5,662 bases of DNA. It comes from Gammaproteobacteria bacterium (lineage in GTDB: Bacteria; Pseudomonadota; Gammaproteobacteria; Eutrophobiales; Eutrophobiaceae). Under the pieces are notes generated by a model. That model worked only from the letters and a program-made list of their open reading frames with translations, had not been told where the DNA came from and did no database searches. This document shows, in pieces, positions 1 through 5,481 of this stretch (positions are counted from its first letter, which is position 1; each line of letters starts with the position of its first letter). The translations under genes were made by a program, and so were the position numbers. The stretch is from contig SMWN01000093.1 of NCBI GenBank assembly GCA_004356415.1, forward strand, positions 1 through 5,662, given 5' to 3'.

Positions 1-94
1 AATCGAAGAAGCCATTGTCGAGGTTGAAAAAAATGTTCCGGACAAAATCAATGTCAGACTCGAAGAGTTACTAACGGAGAGAGAATTAGTTTGA
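1..94 (+). CDS. plsX: PlsX, phosphate acyltransferase (C-terminal end, partial)
   Basis: Only the last 30 codons plus stop are present; the gene begins before the window. PlsX is a peripheral membrane enzyme that converts acyl-ACP and phosphate to acyl-phosphate, the donor used by PlsY to acylate glycerol-3-phosphate. The visible tail, reading in the frame that starts at base 2, contains AIVEVEKNVPDKINVRLEEL, which resembles the usual PlsX C-terminal helix (a hydrophobic/acidic stretch, then VP.KI..RL). The main support is context: plsX directly precedes fabH in most Gammaproteobacteria. Its TGA stop (92-94) overlaps the fabH TTG start by four bases (TTGA), so the two genes are probably translationally coupled. 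The identification rests on a short tail plus position, so it is a little less certain than that of the complete genes. Confidence 0.85.
   Translation, partial: IEEAIVEVEKNVPDKINVRLEELLTERELV
75..83 (+). promoter_or_regulatory. Ribosome binding site of fabH, supporting the TTG start
   Basis: The purine run CGGAGAGAG lies inside the plsX tail and ends 7 nt before TTG at 91, with the GGAG core 11 nt upstream. With the conserved FabH N-terminus beginning right at that TTG, it supports TTG rather than a later ATG as the start. Confidence 0.6.
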
Positions 95-1059
95 TCTACT
101 CCAGCATCACAGGCACAGGTGGCTATTTACCAGAACGTATTATGGAAAATGCTGAGCTGGAGCAAATGGTGAATACCTCAGATGAGTGGATCAAGAGCAG
201 AACCGGTGTTGTCAAAAGGCACATCGCCGCAGAGGGCGAAACGACGTGTGATCTCGCAGAGCATGCGGCACACAAGGCAATGAAGGCTGCTTCAGCAAGT
301 TCAGATGATATCGATTTAATCATTGTCGCGACGACGACACCCGATCTTATCTTCCCCAGTACAGCCTGTTTGTTACAGCACCGTCTGGGGATACGTGGCA
401 CAGCGGCCTTCGATGTACAAGCAGTATGCACGGGCTTTATTTATGCACTTGCTATTGCTGATAAGTTTATCAAGACTGGCTCTACCAAAAAAGCATTGGT
501 GGTGGGTGCTGAGACTTTGTCCCGTATCATTGACTGGACAGACAGGGACACCTGTGTGTTATTTGGCGATGGCGCCGGCGCTGTCATATTGGAGGCGAGT
601 GAAACACCAGGGATAGTCTCGACGTTCCTGCATGCTGACGGTCAGTATAAAGACCTACTAAAAGTACCTTCGGGAATATCTACAGATTGCACAAAAATTA
701 AAGACGGCAATGCCTTCATACAGATGCAGGGCAATGAAGTGTTCAAAGTTGCAGTGAATACCTTAGGCAGAATTGTTGATGAAACCTTATCCGCAAACAA
801 TCTTAAGAAGAAAGATATTGATTGGTTGGTCCCTCACCAGGCCAATACAAGGATTATTTCTGCAACAGCAAAGAAACTGGATATGCCAATGGACAAGGTC
901 ATATTAACTGTTGATCAACACGGCAATACCTCAGCGGCATCTGTGCCCTTGGCGCTGGATGTTGCGATAAGAGATGGAAGAATACAGCGTGGCGATAAGC
1001 TGTTGCTCGAGGCCTTTGGTGGCGGTTTTACATGGGGTTCCGCACTGATAGACTATTAG
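91..1059 (+). CDS. fabH: FabH, beta-ketoacyl-ACP synthase III
   Basis: This cytosolic enzyme condenses acetyl-CoA with malonyl-ACP to acetoacetyl-ACP, the initiating step of type II fatty-acid synthesis. The 322-aa protein is a full-length thiolase-fold KAS III. The Cys-His-Asn triad is visible: Cys113 in DVQAVCTGF, His249 in WLVPHQAN and Asn279 in DQHGNTSAAS. Other family marks are TSDEWI.SRTG near residues 29-39, FGDGAGA at 158-164, and the C-terminal LLEAFGGGFTWGSAL. The start is TTG; the next in-frame ATG (142) would delete the conserved ITGTGGYLPE segment, so TTG is preferred. The TTG overlaps the plsX stop, and fabD follows 32 nt downstream. The sequence does not show acyl-CoA preference directly; high similarity to the E. 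coli enzyme suggests acetyl-CoA for straight-chain acids. Confidence 0.98.
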   Translation: MIYSSITGTGGYLPERIMENAELEQMVNTSDEWIKSRTGVVKRHIAAEGETTCDLAEHAAHKAMKAASASSDDIDLIIVATTTPDLIFPSTACLLQHRLGIRGTAAFDVQAVCTGFIYALAIADKFIKTGSTKKALVVGAETLSRIIDWTDRDTCVLFGDGAGAVILEASETPGIVSTFLHADGQYKDLLKVPSGISTDCTKIKDGNAFIQMQGNEVFKVAVNTLGRIVDETLSANNLKKKDIDWLVPHQANTRIISATAKKLDMPMDKVILTVDQHGNTSAASVPLALDVAIRDGRIQRGDKLLLEAFGGGFTWGSALIDY

Positions 1060-1091
1060 GTTCATCAACAATAAATAGAATAAAATAGACG

Positions 1092-2045
1092 ATGACGGTT
1101 GCTTTTGTATTCCCAGGGCAGGGCTCACAATCAGTAGGGATGCTGGCTGAATTGGCTGACGCACATAGGACCGTTCAATCAACATTTGCAGAGGCTTCTG
1201 ACACCCTTGGCTATGATTTGTGGCAACTTGTGCAGGATGGCCCGGAAACAGAGTTGAATAAAACAACAAGAACCCAACCCGCATTGCTTGCCAGTAGTGT
1301 TGCGACGTGGCGAGTTTGGAACGAAATGTGCCAAGCTCGGCCAATTGTGATGGCGGGACACAGTCTAGGTGAATATTCAGCGCTGGTATGTTCAGCTGCA
1401 ATTACTTTTACGGATGCTATTCGCTTGGTTGCTGACAGAGGCGCAGTTATGCAGGATGCCGTTGCCGAAGGAACAGGAAGTATGGCTGCAGTGCTCGGTC
1501 TGGACGAGAACCAGGTTGAGGAAGTGTGCCAACAAGCAGCACAGGGACAAATAGTTTCTTCAGCAAATTTTAATTCTCCTGGACAAATTGTCATCGCAGG
1601 TCATAGAAAGGCCGTAGAACGTGCCGTTGTACTGGCAAAAGAAGCAGGGGCTAAACGCTCGATTGTTTTGCCAATTAGTGTTCCATCACACTGTGCACTG
1701 ATGGCAAAAGCAGCAGATCAGTTTGCAGCACGGTTGAATTCAGTTGAGTTTAAGCAGCCCGGAATTTCAGTTCTACATAACGTTGATGCTACAAACCACC
1801 AGAATACCGGTGGTATTAAACTGGCACTTCAACAACAACTTTGTCAGCCAGTACAGTGGGTCAAGACAATTCAGGAAATGGTAAATAAGAATGTAAATAC
1901 GATCATTGAATGTGGTCCAAACAAGGTGTTAAGTGGTTTGATTAAAAGAATCGACCGAAGCCTGAAGGTCCTGCCTGTATATGACCCTGGATCATTGGAA
2001 AAGGCTCTTGGTGAACTCACAGATACAGATAAGGACAAAAAATGA
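1092..2045 (+). CDS. fabD: FabD, malonyl-CoA:ACP transacylase
   Basis: FabD moves the malonyl group from malonyl-CoA to the phosphopantetheine of ACP, supplying the extender for FabH and FabF in the cytosol. The 317-aa protein has the N-terminal FVFPGQGSQ (residues 5-13, oxyanion-hole Gln10), the nucleophile elbow GHSLGEYSALV (His90, Ser91), Arg116 in ADRGAVMQ, which binds the malonyl carboxylate, and His200 in VPSHCALM as catalytic base. The late QPVQW (252-256) and ECGPNKVLSGLIKRI (273-287) are also typical. The ATG start puts the conserved FPGQGSQ at the usual distance from the N-terminus. Oddly, no clear Shine-Dalgarno precedes it: bases 1075-1091 are A-rich with no GGA or GAG core. The TGA stop overlaps the fabG ATG (ATGA). 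Confidence 0.98.
   Translation: MTVAFVFPGQGSQSVGMLAELADAHRTVQSTFAEASDTLGYDLWQLVQDGPETELNKTTRTQPALLASSVATWRVWNEMCQARPIVMAGHSLGEYSALVCSAAITFTDAIRLVADRGAVMQDAVAEGTGSMAAVLGLDENQVEEVCQQAAQGQIVSSANFNSPGQIVIAGHRKAVERAVVLAKEAGAKRSIVLPISVPSHCALMAKAADQFAARLNSVEFKQPGISVLHNVDATNHQNTGGIKLALQQQLCQPVQWVKTIQEMVNKNVNTIIECGPNKVLSGLIKRIDRSLKVLPVYDPGSLEKALGELTDTDKDKK
2031..2035 (+). promoter_or_regulatory. Ribosome binding site of fabG
   Basis: AAGGA lies inside the last codons of fabD, six bases before the fabG ATG at 2042. The overlap with fabD and this well-placed site suggest both independent loading and translational coupling. Confidence 0.65.
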
Positions 2046-2785
2046 AACTCGAAGGACAAGTTGCACTGATTACGGGCGCAAGTCGGGGAATAGGCCAGTC
2101 TATTGCTATTACTCTAGCGAAAGCAGGGGCACATGTCATTGGTACGGCGACCTCAGAAAATGGCGTTCAATCCATTAAGAAGGCACTTGCTGACGCAGGA
2201 CTGGATGGCAGCGCATATGTACTAAATGTTACAGATAAATCTTCCATTGAAGCACTTGAAGATGCCTTGAAAACAGATGGCCATAGTCCGAGTATATTGG
2301 TCAATAATGCGGGTATTACAAAGGATAATCTCCTGATGCGTATGAAGGACGATGAGTGGGAAGATGTTATCAACACGAATTTAAATGCCATATACAGAAT
2401 CACAAAAATGTGTTTGCGTGGCATGATGAAAGCGCGACAAGGAAGAATCATTAACATCACCTCGGTGGTTGCAATGTCAGGCAATCCCGGGCAGACAAAT
2501 TATGCAGCATCAAAAGCAGGGATGATTGGCTTTACGCGCTCTCTGGCCAAAGAAGTAGGGTCACGCGGCATTACTGTCAATGCAGTCGCTCCCGGTTTTA
2601 TTGAAACAGACATGACAGATGCTTTGACAGATGAACAGAGGGATACACTTCTAAATCAGATTGCTTTGAATCGATTAGGCAAGGTGAATGAAATTGCTGA
2701 AGTTGTTAGTTTTTTGGCATCAAAAGACGCAGCTTATATCACGGGGGAAACGATTAATGTAAACGGCGGGTTGTACATGGGCTAG
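2042..2785 (+). CDS. fabG: FabG, 3-oxoacyl-ACP reductase (NADPH)
   Basis: FabG is the NADPH-dependent ketoreductase that turns 3-oxoacyl-ACP into (R)-3-hydroxyacyl-ACP in every elongation round. It is a classical short-chain dehydrogenase/reductase of 247 aa with a Rossmann fold. The cofactor loop TGASRGIG is at 11-18 and NNAG at 88-91. The catalytic tetrad is Asn113, Ser141, Tyr154 and Lys158 (ITSVV...NYAASKAG). Arg132 and Arg175 line up with E. coli Arg129 and Arg172, which dock ACP. The C-terminus YITGETINVNGGLYMG is the usual FabG ending. SDR proteins are easily mis-assigned, but the ACP-docking arginines and the position between fabD and acpP make this the housekeeping fatty-acid reductase. 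It is the last gene of the tightly packed block; a 158-bp gap follows. Confidence 0.98.
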   Translation: MKLEGQVALITGASRGIGQSIAITLAKAGAHVIGTATSENGVQSIKKALADAGLDGSAYVLNVTDKSSIEALEDALKTDGHSPSILVNNAGITKDNLLMRMKDDEWEDVINTNLNAIYRITKMCLRGMMKARQGRIINITSVVAMSGNPGQTNYAASKAGMIGFTRSLAKEVGSRGITVNAVAPGFIETDMTDALTDEQRDTLLNQIALNRLGKVNEIAEVVSFLASKDAAYITGETINVNGGLYMG

Positions 2786-2811
2786 CTATTATTCAAATAT
2801 AAATGATTAGA

Positions 2812-2834
2812 TAATCAAACTATCTTTTTGATTA
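2812..2834 (+). repeat. AT-rich perfect inverted repeat downstream of fabG
   Basis: TAATCAAA (2812-2819) and TTTGATTA (2827-2834) form perfect 8-bp arms around a 7-nt spacer. Only one pair per arm is G-C and no T-run follows, so it is a poor intrinsic terminator. It could be an operator or a weak RNA 3'-end hairpin. A competing 5-bp stem, AGATA (2809-2813) with TATCT (2821-2825), does run into five Ts but is also weak. Function is not established. Confidence 0.4.
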
Positions 2835-2867
2835 GAATAGAAAATCTTTATTTATACAACATCCGGG

Positions 2868-2895
2868 TTGAAAGTTATCTGCATTTCACTAAACT
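2868..2895 (+). promoter_or_regulatory. Candidate promoter for acpP
   Basis: TTGAAA (2868-2873) and TAAACT (2890-2895) are 16 bp apart, matching five of six and four of six bases of the sigma-70 hexamers. Transcription would begin near 2902, giving a leader of about 40 nt. A less well spaced alternative lies upstream, with TTGATT (2828-2833) and TATACA (2853-2858). A promoter here would agree with the known need for ACP in large excess over the fab enzymes, but the match is moderate and by eye only. Confidence 0.35.
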
Positions 2896-2924
2896 ATGAC
2901 CCGCTATTCGGCCAACTGGTCGTT

Positions 2925-2934
2925 AAGGAAGGAG
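2925..2934 (+). promoter_or_regulatory. Strong ribosome binding site that fixes the acpP start
   Basis: AAGGAAGGAG ends nine bases before ATG at 2944 and is the strongest Shine-Dalgarno in the window. It selects ATG 2944 over the in-frame ATG at 2896, and agrees with ACP being among the most abundant cell proteins. Confidence 0.85.
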
Positions 2935-2943
2935 ATTTCCATT

Positions 2944-3180
2944 ATGAGTAGTGTTGAAGAACGCGTAAAAAAAATCGTTGTAGAGCAATTAGGGGTAAAG
3001 GAAGACGAGGTAACCAATGAGGCTTCTTTTGTTGATGACTTGGGTGCTGACTCACTGGATACGGTAGAATTGGTCATGGCGCTTGAAGAAGAGTTCAAGA
3101 CGGAAATTCCCGATGAAGAAGCAGAGAAGATTACCTCAGTACAGCTTGCAATTGATTATGTCAGTGCGCATATGGAGTAA
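2944..3180 (+). CDS. acpP: AcpP, acyl carrier protein
   Basis: AcpP is the small acidic cytosolic carrier whose 4'-phosphopantetheine arm holds all intermediates of fatty-acid synthesis, and also supplies acyl groups for phospholipid and usually lipid A synthesis. The 78-aa protein has the attachment motif DDLGADSLDTVELVMALEE, with Ser37 (Met counted) as the modified residue. The acidic helix II recognition face after it (Glu42, Glu48, Glu49, Glu50) is intact. Length equals that of E. coli AcpP. An in-frame ATG 48 bases upstream would add 16 residues (MTRYSANWS...) not found in ACPs; that start is rejected because family N-termini begin at MSSVEERVKKI and the strong Shine-Dalgarno sits just before it. 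The gene is flanked by a candidate promoter and a strong terminator, so it is probably also made as a short single-gene mRNA. Confidence 0.99.
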   Translation: MSSVEERVKKIVVEQLGVKEDEVTNEASFVDDLGADSLDTVELVMALEEEFKTEIPDEEAEKITSVQLAIDYVSAHME

Positions 3181-3199
3181 CTCCATTCGCTGAATCATG

Positions 3200-3238
3200 A
3201 AAGGCCGCGTTAGTGAAGTAACGCGGCCTTTTTCTTTT
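3200..3238 (+). terminator. Intrinsic terminator after acpP
   Basis: A perfect 13-bp stem pairs 3200-3212 (AAAGGCCGCGTTA) with 3219-3231 (TAACGCGGCCTTT) around the 6-nt loop GTGAAG. The stem is GC-rich in its centre and runs into TTTTTCTTTT. It lies 20 nt after the acpP stop. This should end most transcripts arriving from acpP and implies that fabF needs its own promoter or read-through. The minus-strand side lacks a convincing T-run, so I call it one-directional. Confidence 0.93.
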
Positions 3239-3251
3239 GCCATAGATGGTC

Positions 3252-3266
3252 TTGTGCGGGACACAA
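3252..3266 (+). promoter_or_regulatory. Small palindrome in the fabF promoter region, possible operator
   Basis: TTGTG (3252-3256) and CACAA (3262-3266) are perfect 5-bp arms around CGGGA. The element ends 11 bp before the candidate extended -10 of fabF, so it covers the place where a -35 would lie. The spacing does not fit a CRP site. Five-base arms can arise by chance; no regulator is recognised. Confidence 0.22.
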
Positions 3267-3274
3267 CAGTGAAG

Positions 3275-3283
3275 TGCCATAAT
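3275..3283 (+). promoter_or_regulatory. Candidate extended -10 promoter for fabF
   Basis: TGCCATAAT fits the extended -10 pattern TGN followed by a hexamer with five of six bases of TATAAT. No good -35 lies at 17 bp (TGCGGG), which extended -10 promoters can tolerate. Transcription would start near 3290, leaving a leader of about 54 nt before the fabF TTG. It lies 37 bp after the acpP terminator, where a new promoter is expected. Confidence 0.45.
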
Positions 3284-3343
3284 GAAATTAGCGAGAACGG
3301 AGTGTCGGAAAGATAAAGTTAAGACAAATGTGGGGTTAAAGAA

Positions 3344-4585
3344 TTGAGTAAAAGACGTGTGGTAGTCACAGGCATGGGCATGCTGACACCCGTTGGCAAC
3401 AATGTTACAGATACCTGGAATAATATCCAGAATGGTGTCAGCGGAATCGGCTTGATAGAACATTTTGATACATCTGATTTTTCTGTACGAATCGGCGGAT
3501 CAATCAGTGGTTTTGACGTGTCAGATTATATGCCCCGCAAAGACGCAAAAAAAATGGACCCTTTCATCCATTATGGAATGGCTGCGGGGAGCCAGGCTAT
3601 AGAAGATTCCGGTCTTGAAATCACCGAGGAAAATGCACACAGGATAGGTGTTGCTGTTGGCTCGGGGATTGGGGGCTTAGCGGGTATCGAAAAGGCCACT
3701 GAGCAATTTATAAATGGGGGTCCTCGTAAGATTTCTCCATTCTATGTGCCTAGCAATATCATCAACATGATTTCAGGCAACCTTTCGATTAAATACGGCG
3801 CAAAGGGCCCTAATTTTGCCATCGTAACTGCCTGTACTACTGGGACACACAATATTGGTGATGCGGCCAGGCTGATTGAATATGGTGACGCTGATGTCAT
3901 GATTGCAGGTGGCGCTGAAATGGCAAGCGCGCCGACATGTTTGGCCGGTTTTGCCTCAGCAAGGGCGTTGTCTACAAGAAATGATAATCCAGAAGCTGCC
4001 AGTCGTCCCTGGGATAAAGACAGAGATGGCTTTGTTCTTAGTGATGGTGCCGGGGTGTTGGTATTGGAAGAGTATGACCATGCAAAAAAACGTGGTGCGA
4101 AGATCTATGCCGAGTTGATTGGTTACGGCATGAGCGGTGATGCGTATCACATGACCGCACCATCAGAAGATGGGAATGGTGCAGCGCGGTGTATGGAAAA
4201 TGCACTGAATAACGCAGGACTAAATCCTGAACAAATTGATTACATCAATGCACACGGGACTTCTACACCTGCAGGTGATGTTGTAGAAACGCGGGCCATG
4301 AAACGTGTCTTTGGTGCTAATGCCGGTAATCTGGCAATCAGTTCAACCAAGTCCATGATCGGTCACTTGCTGGGTGCAGCTGGTGGTGTTGAAGCTATTT
4401 TCTCTGTGCTTGCACTACGTGACCAGGTGGCACCGCCAACAATTAATCTGGATAACCCTGAGCCCGAATGTGATCTGGATTTTGTGCCGCATGAAGCACG
4501 GCAGATGAAAATGAATATAGCACTATCAAATTCATTCGGATTTGGTGGTACTAACGGGACATTGATATTCAGGCGTGCTGTATAA
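3344..4585 (+). CDS. fabF: FabF, beta-ketoacyl-ACP synthase II
   Basis: FabF performs the decarboxylative condensation of acyl-ACP with malonyl-ACP during elongation and, in E. coli, is the enzyme for C16:1 to C18:1 extension. The 413-aa protein equals the E. coli length. It shows the KAS I/II Cys-His-His triad: Cys164 in VTACTTGTHN, His304 in NAHGTSTPAGD and His341 in SMIGHLLGAAGG. Lys336 in SSTKSMIGH and the gating Phe400 in NSFGFGGTNG are also in place. The N-terminus MSKRRVVVTGMGMLTPVG matches the family when TTG 3344 is the start. An in-frame TAA at 3320-3322 rules out a longer protein, and no in-frame ATG or GTG lies between. GGGG at 3332-3335, eight bases upstream, is a modest ribosome site. 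Placement right after acpP supports FabF rather than FabB. Confidence 0.98.
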   Translation: MSKRRVVVTGMGMLTPVGNNVTDTWNNIQNGVSGIGLIEHFDTSDFSVRIGGSISGFDVSDYMPRKDAKKMDPFIHYGMAAGSQAIEDSGLEITEENAHRIGVAVGSGIGGLAGIEKATEQFINGGPRKISPFYVPSNIINMISGNLSIKYGAKGPNFAIVTACTTGTHNIGDAARLIEYGDADVMIAGGAEMASAPTCLAGFASARALSTRNDNPEAASRPWDKDRDGFVLSDGAGVLVLEEYDHAKKRGAKIYAELIGYGMSGDAYHMTAPSEDGNGAARCMENALNNAGLNPEQIDYINAHGTSTPAGDVVETRAMKRVFGANAGNLAISSTKSMIGHLLGAAGGVEAIFSVLALRDQVAPPTINLDNPEPECDLDFVPHEARQMKMNIALSNSFGFGGTNGTLIFRRAV

Positions 4586-4650
4586 ATCAGAGTTTTGCCA
4601 GAACAATATTTCAAGCAAAATTCCCAAGGTAAAATATAACACGTAATATC

Positions 4651-5481
4651 ATGTTTCTCTTGAATGGACAGAGTGCAGACAATATAGATCCTCTCGACAG
4701 AGGCCTGCACTATGGTGACGGGCTGTTTGAAACGATTGCAGTAGTCAATGGGCAACCGCTCTGTTGGGATAAACATCTTGAGCGATTGTTATTTGGATGC
4801 GAAAGACTAAAGATTAATTTTAATGATGTTGATGACCTTGAATCAGAAGTGTCTTCTCTTTGTGAAAATGTAGACAGAGCTGTTCTTAAAATCACTATTA
4901 CCAGTGGGGTAGGGGGCAGGGGTTATCAAAGACCTGAACCGGGGACAACACCTACCAGGCTACTGGCCATACATCCATGGCCAGATTATCCAGGAGGCAA
5001 TTCAACACAAGGGATACAAGTTCATTTGTGTTCTACCAGACTTGGCATCAATCGTGGGCTTGCAGGCATCAAGCACCTAAACAGGCTGGAACAAGTGCTG
5101 GCTCGTAATGAATGGGATGATACTAATACGATGGAAGGATTGATGCTGGATAACAATGACAATGTCATTGCCGGCACCATGAGTAATCTATTCGTGGTGT
5201 TTCCGGACAAAAAATTAATCACAGCAGATCTTTCTCTCTGTGGTATTCAAGGCATTGTGCGGCAATACATATTGGATCACTGTGCTGATATTACTTATAC
5301 AAGTGAAGTAAAAAACCTGTCACTGGATGATATTTATTCTGCCAGTGAAATATTTTTTTGTAACAGTGTCGCAGGCATTATGCCCGTGAGTCAGCTGGCT
5401 AATCATAAATTTCCTTCACAACTCGCTGCCAATGAAATTAAGCAATTTCTGATCTCGCGAGGAGTCATGGTGCCATCGTGA
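4651..5481 (+). CDS. pabC: PabC, aminodeoxychorismate lyase
   Basis: PabC is a PLP enzyme that splits 4-amino-4-deoxychorismate into p-aminobenzoate and pyruvate for folate synthesis in the cytosol. The 276-aa protein has the fold-type IV aminotransferase layout: N-terminal LDRGLHYGDGLFETI (15-29), TSGVGGRGYQRP (84-94), and the strongly PabC-like GIKHLNRLEQVLAR (139-152), where Lys141 is the Schiff-base lysine. GTMSNLF (175-181) and GIQGIVRQ (198-205) follow. Oddly, position 174, just before GTMSNLF, is Ala; the family usually has Glu there, contacting the PLP ring nitrogen (see findings). A D-amino-acid or branched-chain aminotransferase is the alternative, but the KHLNRLEQV motif and the fabF-pabC-mltG order favour PabC. 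ATG 4651 is the only start after an in-frame TAA (4630-4632), and no Shine-Dalgarno precedes it. The stop overlaps the mltG GTG. Confidence 0.93.
   Translation: MFLLNGQSADNIDPLDRGLHYGDGLFETIAVVNGQPLCWDKHLERLLFGCERLKINFNDVDDLESEVSSLCENVDRAVLKITITSGVGGRGYQRPEPGTTPTRLLAIHPWPDYPGGNSTQGIQVHLCSTRLGINRGLAGIKHLNRLEQVLARNEWDDTNTMEGLMLDNNDNVIAGTMSNLFVVFPDKKLITADLSLCGIQGIVRQYILDHCADITYTSEVKNLSLDDIYSASEIFFCNSVAGIMPVSQLANHKFPSQLAANEIKQFLISRGVMVPS
5459..5464 (+). promoter_or_regulatory. Ribosome binding site of mltG
   Basis: GAGGAG lies inside the pabC 3' end, 13 bases before the GTG start at 5478. The spacing is long, but the GTGA overlap with pabC would allow ribosomes finishing pabC to restart here. 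Confidence 0.5.

Noticed and set aside
931..1401. A 156-codon open frame on the minus strand across the fabH-fabD junction.
   Set aside because: It lies opposite two certain genes, crosses their gap, shows no recognisable motif or ribosome site, and its composition is what an antisense shadow would give.
2914..2922. AACTGGTCG upstream of acpP, which resembles one half of an E. coli FadR operator.
   Set aside because: The other half (GACCAGTT-like) is absent: TTAAGGAA follows and is simply the Shine-Dalgarno region. A nine-base half-site is weak evidence, and nothing else in the window points to FadR.
2896..2943. An N-terminal extension of acpP from an in-frame ATG (MTRYSANWSLRKEISI).
   Set aside because: Acyl carrier proteins begin at the MSSVEERVKK position, the strong Shine-Dalgarno sits just before ATG 2944, and the extra residues overlap that ribosome site and have no family counterpart.
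3212..3275. The 8-mer AGTGAAGT occurs twice, in the acpP terminator loop (3212-3219) and before the fabF -10 (3268-3275).
   Set aside because: Two copies of an 8-mer without further matching flanks are easily chance; no repeat unit or mobile-element ends are visible.
4594..4620. TTTTGC (4594-4599) and GCAAAA (4615-4620) in the fabF-pabC gap, considered as a terminator.
   Set aside because: Six mostly A-T pairs with a 15-nt loop and no following T-run would not terminate transcription.
4363..4776. A 137-codon open frame on the minus strand across the fabF-pabC junction.
   Set aside because: It is antisense to the conserved C-terminus of FabF and N-terminus of PabC and has no family features; a chance frame.
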